This document shows positions 31,001-35,105 of a DNA stretch of 35,105 bases, in pieces; position 1 is the first letter of the stretch, and every line of letters starts with the position of its first letter. The stretch covers positions 1-35,105 of the forward strand of contig JAFTSW010000055.1 of NCBI GenBank assembly GCA_017467085.1. The letters are read 5' to 3'. Both the position numbers and the translations under genes were made by a program. Source of the stretch: Clostridia bacterium (GTDB taxonomy: Bacteria > Bacillota > Clostridia > Oscillospirales > CAG-272). The notes under the pieces are model-generated. The model searched no databases. It was not told where the DNA came from and was given only the letters and a program-made list of their open reading frames with translations.

Positions 31001-31537
31001 GGGGACGGCGGCACCTACAAGGAAAAAATGACCGTGTCCGTTTCGGGTATCATCAGCGAAAAAACGGTTAAGGAAACCAAGAACGGTGCCAAGATGGCAT
31101 TTTGCACCTTGGAGGACCGTTACGCCTCCTTTGAAATTATCCTCTTTCCCAAGCAGTTTGAGCAGTACGCCACCTTGGTGAACGAGGGAAGCGTGTTGCG
31201 TTTGTCGGGTCAGCTTTCCGTTCGGGAGGACGACGGCGTAAAGCTGTTGGTTTCCAAGGTGACGCCCTTAAAAACCAATGCCCAGGTGAAGGAGGAAAGG
31301 GCGGCAAAGGAAAATAAGAGCAAAAAGCTGTATCTGCGTGTGGATTCTCTGCAAGGGGCAGAGGCGCAGGAGGCGTTGCAGATTTTATCCCTGTGCAAGG
31401 GAGATTGTTCCGTTTATTTTTATGAAAAAAGCAGTGCGCGCTACGTTCTCTTGAAGGACAAGAAAATCAAGCCCGACGAGATGCTTCTTGGTGCCCTGCG
31501 TGCGCTTTTAGGCGCGGAAAACGTCATTTTGCAATAA
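28049..31537 (+). CDS. dnaE: DNA polymerase III alpha subunit DnaE
   Basis: A 1162-residue C-family replicative polymerase. The N-terminal PHP domain has HLHLHSEYSLLDG (6-18), ITDHG and NDVHYL. PHP metal residues look largely retained, so an intrinsic proofreading activity is possible. The palm carries PDFDIDF (403-409) with two catalytic aspartates. The finger and tau-binding regions follow (IALYRPGPMDSIP, AFNKSHATAYA). An OB-fold domain lies at about 993-1060 (VSVSGIISEKTV). There is no inserted 3'-5' exonuclease, so it is the DnaE rather than PolC type. Firmicutes with both use PolC as main replicase; PolC is not in this window. GAAAGGAG lies 8 bases before the ATG. Confidence 0.97.
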   Translation: MSEFVHLHLHSEYSLLDGACRIKDIPKAAKAAGHSAVAITDHGALFGAVHFYKACVEEGIKPIIGCEVYVARRSRFDKDGKQDASGNHLVLLVKNETGYRNLIKMVSLSYTEGFYSRPRIDLELLRENAEGLIALSACVAGQIPRDVLAGDMEAALSDALTLQSIMGKGNFYLELQNHGIEEEKTVRDALVEIAEKSGIPLVATNDVHYLQKSDAENQAVLMCVQTGSVLTDGRPLGFEGNEFYYKSTAEMKALFGAYEGAVENTVKIADACNFKFSFGNFLLPVYKTEGISQEAFLRSLAEKGLAEKERTGSLCLERFTLDDYKARMDYELSVIHRMGFDSYFLVVWDFVNYAKREGISVGPGRGSGAGSLVAFLVGITDVDSLRYDLLFERFLNPERISMPDFDIDFADNRRDEVIAYVRRRYGDEHVAQIITFGTLAARAAIRDVGRALGMPYSEVDAVAKLVPRELGITIKEALKNKELAAKYEESYAVRRLLDISMALEGIPRHASTHAAGVVITPEPVSAYVPLSQNGEAIVTEYDMDTVAELGLIKFDFLGIRYLTIIADAEREIRETNPDFSVSDIPLDDEAVYRMISEGDTLGIFQLESGGMRQMLTQLRPSSIEEITAAIALYRPGPMDSIPHYIARKFGKEAVSYETEGLAPILQVTYGCIVYQEQVMQIFRDLAGYSLARADLVRRAMAKKKAEVLEKERLSFTEGCLQSGISQEIAGKIFDNMAGFAKYAFNKSHATAYAVTTYRTAYLKRHYPAAYFSALLTSVLGSQTKVAEYISEAGKRGIRVLPPDINESRLLFSVSGNNIRFGLLALKNVGRSFVEFLIREREQNGKYTSFESFLSRVAEADLNKRQIESLIKSGAFDSLGVYRSRLLATYEQQLEAVVSHHHGNISGQLDLFSALGAEEEGLAYSYPELPEFSTRELLLLEKESSGLYFSGHLLDDYTLDIASEKQDEIVDILASFDETREDYEEGDGGTYKEKMTVSVSGIISEKTVKETKNGAKMAFCTLEDRYASFEIILFPKQFEQYATLVNEGSVLRLSGQLSVREDDGVKLLVSKVTPLKTNAQVKEERAAKENKSKKLYLRVDSLQGAEAQEALQILSLCKGDCSVYFYEKSSARYVLLKDKKIKPDEMLLGALRALLGAENVILQ

Positions 31538-31558
31538 AGCAAGAAAGGTTGTGTACAC

Positions 31559-32308
31559 ATGGAAAACTTCGATTTTGTATCTTTGGCACTTGATTTGGTA
31601 ATGGTAATTGCCGTTTTGATTCCCGTTATCATCGGCTTGAAATCGGGCTTTGTCAAGACCGTATTTCGTTTTTGTAAGCTCATTGGGGCTGTAATTCTTG
31701 CCTTTTGCTTCTGTAAGCCCCTGGGCGCCTTCTTCAAGGAGCGCTTTGTGCATAGCTTTGTGTATGAGAAGGTGTCCGAGCTCATACATAGCTGTCTGGC
31801 AGATACAGGCCTTGGCAGCGTGTCCTCCGAGGCTCTGTCGGGGAGCGTTCCCGATGGCTTAAAGACCTTTCTGAATATCTTCGGCATGAACACCGACCAG
31901 ATGGCAAGCGATGCGGTTGCCACGGGCGGAGAAGTGGTGCAGAATATGATTGACACCGTTTCCGATGCCGTTTCCAGCGCCGCTTCTATCGTTCTCGGCT
32001 TTATCTGTGTCTTTATCGTTGGCTTTATTGCCATGATTATCGTTGGCAAGATTTTGAACGCCATCGTGACCCGTCTGCCCGTCTTTGGTACTTTGAATAC
32101 TATTTTGGGTGGCGTTATCGGCTTGGTTATCGGCTTGGTCGTAGCTTGGATTTTGGCGCAGGCCATTGTTGCCCTGCTTGGCGCCATCGGCGGCGTTGCG
32201 TATCAGAATGCGCGCTTGCTCGTATTCTTCCACAGCGGAAGCCCCTTCCGTTGGGTTTTGCAGCTTATTATTCATAATTTCATCGCCACCTCCCAGCCTG
32301 TGGCGTAA
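31559..32308 (+). CDS. CvpA-family membrane protein
   Basis: A 249-residue membrane protein. The N-terminal part (LDLVMVIAVLIPVIIGLKSGFVKTVFRFCKLIGAVILAF) shows the GxxxGFxKT pattern typical of CvpA proteins. The C-terminal half has further hydrophobic helices (SIVLGFICVFIVGFIAMIIVGKILNAIV and LGGVIGLVIGLVVAWILAQAI). The central loop (about 70-135) is polar and predicted outside. CvpA homologues are linked to colicin V production and envelope stress tolerance, with unclear mechanism. It sits between dnaE and the Clp gene with gaps of 21 bases each. Confidence 0.8.
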   Translation: MENFDFVSLALDLVMVIAVLIPVIIGLKSGFVKTVFRFCKLIGAVILAFCFCKPLGAFFKERFVHSFVYEKVSELIHSCLADTGLGSVSSEALSGSVPDGLKTFLNIFGMNTDQMASDAVATGGEVVQNMIDTVSDAVSSAASIVLGFICVFIVGFIAMIIVGKILNAIVTRLPVFGTLNTILGGVIGLVIGLVVAWILAQAIVALLGAIGGVAYQNARLLVFFHSGSPFRWVLQLIIHNFIATSQPVA

Positions 32309-32329
32309 CACCAAAAGGAAAGGTACTAA

Positions 32330-34636
32330 ATGGAAACGAAATTACCTATGTGCTCGCGCTGCCACAAGCGGATTTCCGTGGTATTCGTGCGTAGAGCAGA
32401 AGAAAACAAGACTGTGGAGGAAGGCTTTTGTCTGAAATGCGCCAAGGAGCTTGGCATTGGACCTGTAAACGATATTTTGAGTAAAATGGGTATCAATGAG
32501 GAAGACCTGGAGGCTATGACGGGCGAGCTGGAAGGACTTTTTCCCGCCGTATCGGGCGAGGATGACGGAGAGGACGGCGGTGCGCCTGCCATCAATTTTC
32601 CTGCGTTTTTGCAGGGGATGATGGGCGGTGGCCCTATGCGCCAAACCCCTCCCCAGGAGGGGAAAAAGGGAAAGAAGGAGCATAGCGAGAAGCCTAAGTA
32701 TAAGTTTTTGGAGGGCTATTGCCGCAACCTGACCCGCCGCGCCGCTCTTGGCGAGCTTGACAACATTGTAGGCAGAGAACGGGAGCTTGACCGTGTGGTG
32801 CAAATTCTTTGCCGTCGCCAGAAGAACAACCCCTGCCTTATCGGTGAGCCCGGGGTTGGTAAAACCGCTATTGCGGAAGCCTTGGCACAGCGTATTGTGA
32901 CGGGCAACGTACCCTTCCGCTTGAAGGAGTGCGAGGTCTGGCTGGTGGATTTGACCGCCCTTGTGGCAGGCACCCAGTTCCGCGGTCAGTTTGAGTCCCG
33001 TGTGTTGGGTCTTGTCAATGACGTGAAGGCGGCAGGTAACGTCATTCTCGTCATCGATGAGGTGCATAATATCGTGGGTGCGGGAGATGCCGAGGGCGGA
33101 ATGAACGCCGCCAACATTTTGAAGCCCGCCCTGTCCCGCGGTGAAATCCAGGTAATCGGTGCCACCACGATGGAGGAATACCGCAAATATATTGAAAAGG
33201 ATTCCGCCTTGGAGCGCCGCTTCCAGCCCGTTGTGATTACCGAGCCCTCCATTGCAGAGAGCATTGACATTTTACGCGGCATCAAGAAGTATTACGAGGT
33301 GTATCACGGGGTAAAAATCCCCGATGAGGCAGTTTGTGCCGCTGTGCGTCTGTCCGAGCGGTATATTACGGACCGCTTCCTTCCCGATAAGGCCATTGAC
33401 CTTTTGGACGAGGCGGCTGCCCACGTGTCCTTATCCTCTCGTGAATTAAACGAAAGACGGGCGCTTGCGGCAGATATGGCGGCTCTTGCTAAGAGAAAAG
33501 AGGAGCTGACCGCCTCCCTTGAAAGGGAAGGAACGGAGGAATCCGCCAAGGAGGAGCTGTACCGTGCCCTGGCAGACGTGAAGTCCAAGGAGCTGCAGCA
33601 GCAGGAGACCCTTGAGCGATTAGACGCGCTTTGCGAGAGCGTGACCCTGGAAACGGCGGATATCGCAAGCGTTATCGAAATTTGGACGGGCATTCCCGCC
33701 ACCACCGTGAATGCGGATGAATTCCGCCGCTTGGAGGGCTTGGAGGCGCGTCTTTTGGAACGCATCGTAGGGCAGGATAAGGCAGTTTCCGCCATCGTGC
33801 GTGCCGTCAAGAGAAAAAGAGCGGGTGTTTCTTATACCCACACCCCCGTATCCTTTATTTTTGCGGGACCTACGGGTGTCGGCAAAACGGAGCTCGTTAA
33901 GGTTTTGGCTGAGGATTTATTCCGGCAGCCCGAAAGCCTGATTCGCCTGGATATGTCCGAATATATGGAGAAGCACGCCGTTTCCCGTATTATCGGCGCT
34001 CCTCCCGGATACGTTGGTTTTGACGATGCGGGACAGTTAACCGAAAAGGTACGCCGCAGACCCTATTCCGTTATTCTTTTTGACGAAATAGAAAAGGCGC
34101 ATCCCGATGTGATGAACATTCTTTTGCAGATTTTGGACGAGGGAATGATTACCGATGCCCACGGCAAAAAGGTGAATTTTGAAAACACCGTCATTGTTAT
34201 GACCACCAACGCGGGTTCGGAAACCTCCTCCGCCATTTCGGGCTTCTCCACCAAGAAGGAGGAGCTAACCGAGGAAAAAACCATGCGTGCCCTTTCCTCC
34301 TTCCTGCGCCCCGAATTTCTCAACCGTGTGGACGGCGTTATCACCTTCCGTCACCTGGATAAGGATGATTTCGTTGCCATTGCAGACATTCAGCTGAAAA
34401 AGCTGCAGGCGGCGCTTGCCGAGCGCGGTATTGCTCTGAAGGTGACCGACCACGCACTGCGCCTGATAGCAGAAAATTCCTATTCCGAAAAGTACGGAGC
34501 CAGAAATATGCGCCGTTATATTCAAACAGAAATTGAGGATAAGCTGGCGCAAATCATTATTTCTCATTATGATGAAAAGCCTACCCAGGCATCCGTCACC
34601 GTCAAGGACGGCAGTCTTTGCGTGGCGGCGCTGTAA
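32330..34636 (+). CDS. clpE: ClpE-like AAA+ unfoldase with N-terminal zinc finger
   Basis: A 768-residue Clp/Hsp100 ATPase that would feed proteins to ClpP. Instead of the ClpC N-domain it starts with a C4 zinc finger, C8-x2-C11 and C34-x2-C37, as in ClpE. A linker rich in Gly, Pro and Lys (about 75-125) follows. The first AAA+ module has GEPGVGKT (172-179) and VIDEVH; the second has GPTGVGKT (513-520) and [12 protein letters not shown] short coiled-coil middle domain (about 375-435) lies between. The SGF tripeptide (637-639) is at the ClpP-docking loop position (IGF/VGF in relatives). The length is slightly above ClpE of Bacillus (about 700). ClpC with a replaced N-terminus is the alternative. 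AAAGG precedes the ATG. Confidence 0.88.
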   Translation: METKLPMCSRCHKRISVVFVRRAEENKTVEEGFCLKCAKELGIGPVNDILSKMGINEEDLEAMTGELEGLFPAVSGEDDGEDGGAPAINFPAFLQGMMGGGPMRQTPPQEGKKGKKEHSEKPKYKFLEGYCRNLTRRAALGELDNIVGRERELDRVVQILCRRQKNNPCLIGEPGVGKTAIAEALAQRIVTGNVPFRLKECEVWLVDLTALVAGTQFRGQFESRVLGLVNDVKAAGNVILVIDEVHNIVGAGDAEGGMNAANILKPALSRGEIQVIGATTMEEYRKYIEKDSALERRFQPVVITEPSIAESIDILRGIKKYYEVYHGVKIPDEAVCAAVRLSERYITDRFLPDKAIDLLDEAAAHVSLSSRELNERRALAADMAALAKRKEELTASLEREGTEESAKEELYRALADVKSKELQQQETLERLDALCESVTLETADIASVIEIWTGIPATTVNADEFRRLEGLEARLLERIVGQDKAVSAIVRAVKRKRAGVSYTHTPVSFIFAGPTGVGKTELVKVLAEDLFRQPESLIRLDMSEYMEKHAVSRIIGAPPGYVGFDDAGQLTEKVRRRPYSVILFDEIEKAHPDVMNILLQILDEGMITDAHGKKVNFENTVIVMTTNAGSETSSAISGFSTKKEELTEEKTMRALSSFLRPEFLNRVDGVITFRHLDKDDFVAIADIQLKKLQAALAERGIALKVTDHALRLIAENSYSEKYGARNMRRYIQTEIEDKLAQIIISHYDEKPTQASVTVKDGSLCVAAL

Positions 34637-34672
34637 GGCGACCTTTATAACGAAAGAAAGGAGGCGATAGCC

Positions 34673-35105
34673 GTGACACGGTATGCAGAGCAGGACGTTT
34701 CGCAAATGGAAGTCATACTGCAAACCTCAGCAACCGCAGGGCTTAGCGAGAAAGAAGCAGAAGAGCGCTTTGAGGGAAAAGGCAAGCTGCGTGCCCGTGA
34801 AAGCGACCGCTATTCCTTCAAAAGCTTTCTGAAAACGGCTTTTCGCCGTCTTTCTCCCTTGCTTTTGCTGCTTTCCGCCCTCCTTGCCCTCTTTGCGGGA
34901 GAGCGGCGCGTTGCCATTACGGCGCTTTCCCTTTATGTAGTCTTTTTACTTTTCCTTCTTGCCTTATGGCTGTACTGTGATGCGGCGTCCCGTCAGATTG
35001 AACGGCAAATGCGCTTGCCCGTATGGGTGATACGGCAGGGAAGGAAAATACAAATTCCCCAGGAAAAGCTGGTCCGCGGTGACCTGATGATCTTGGAGGA
35101 GGGAA
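34673..35105 (+). CDS. P-type cation-transporting ATPase, N-terminal part (runs off window)
   Basis: At least 144 residues from a GTG at 34673, with AAGGAGG 8 bases upstream. The first 45 residues (GLSEKEAEERFEGKGKLRA) match the cation-ATPase N-terminal domain of P2-type pumps, where GLxxxEAxxR is common. Two hydrophobic segments follow (LSPLLLLLSALLALFAG and ITALSLYVVFLLFLLALWLY). The last visible part, VIRQGRKIQIPQEKLVRGDLMILEEG, is the start of the actuator domain. The phosphorylation site (DKTGT) lies outside the window, so cation specificity (Ca2+ or similar) is unknown. It follows the Clp gene by 36 bases. Confidence 0.8.
   Translation, partial: MTRYAEQDVSQMEVILQTSATAGLSEKEAEERFEGKGKLRARESDRYSFKSFLKTAFRRLSPLLLLLSALLALFAGERRVAITALSLYVVFLLFLLALWLYCDAASRQIERQMRLPVWVIRQGRKIQIPQEKLVRGDLMILEEG

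Noticed and set aside
31441-32187. 248-residue open frame on the minus strand
   Set aside because: Antisense to the end of dnaE and the CvpA gene; Thr/Lys/Pro-rich shadow translation.
1-35105. tRNA, rRNA, insertion sequences, prophage or defence genes
   Set aside because: Nearly all sequence is accounted for by housekeeping genes; no transposase, integrase, toxin-antitoxin or tRNA-like structure was recognised.

Overview
The window looks like a piece of a chromosome from a low-to-medium GC Firmicute, most likely an uncultured or gut-associated member of the Clostridia. The support is a mraZ-rsmH-...-ftsZ division and cell-wall cluster, a nusB-xseAB-ispA-tlyA-nadK-argR-recN cluster, murB next to whiA, strong AGGAGG-type ribosome binding sites, and several TTG starts. 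I see no phage, IS element, CRISPR array, tRNA or rRNA. The content is mostly housekeeping, so the interesting signals are in gene order, leaders and a few divergent proteins.

Layout. (1) 1-3.6 kb: the first 17 codons of a leftward MATE-type exporter, a rightward M20 metallopeptidase with its own promoter and terminator, then a TetR regulator overlapping a two-gene ABC-2 exporter. (2) 3.6-7 kb: leftward rpsT, rightward PPi-type phosphofructokinase, and leftward ftsZ with its own promoter. (3) 7-17.6 kb: a leftward division/wall operon in the order mraZ, rsmH, a single-span membrane protein in the ftsL slot, a SpoVD/FtsI-type PBP with two PASTA domains, murE, murF, mraY, ftsW, murG. It has a good MraZ-type promoter/operator, ends in an intrinsic terminator, and also carries a strong intrinsic terminator just before the PBP gene. 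(4) 17.8-35.1 kb: a rightward run driven by a consensus promoter: nusB, a TsaD/Kae1-like ASKHA protein, xseA, xseB, a farnesyl-diphosphate-synthase-type gene, DUF212 protein, tlyA, nadK, argR, recN, murB, whiA, dnaE, a CvpA-family protein, a ClpE-like unfoldase, and the start of a P-type cation ATPase. I found no intrinsic terminator in this 17-kb run.

How the genes fit together. The leftward operon builds lipid II (murE, murF, mraY, murG) and the septal machine (FtsW, PBP, FtsZ). The rightward run supplies an early isoprenoid step (polyprenyl carrier precursor), NADP, the precursor-forming MurB, and DNA/RNA maintenance (ExoVII, RecN, DnaE, NusB, TlyA), with WhiA as a possible division regulator.

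Most notable observations: a leader hairpin that pairs part of the murB Shine-Dalgarno sequence; the terminator inside the division operon ahead of the PBP; the unrecognised ftsL-position protein; six 10-bp-spaced MraZ-type boxes downstream of the mraZ -10; a perfect 19-bp palindrome in the divergent intergenic region; and genes missing from their usual slots (murD, divIB/ftsQ, dxs, rapZ, yvcK).
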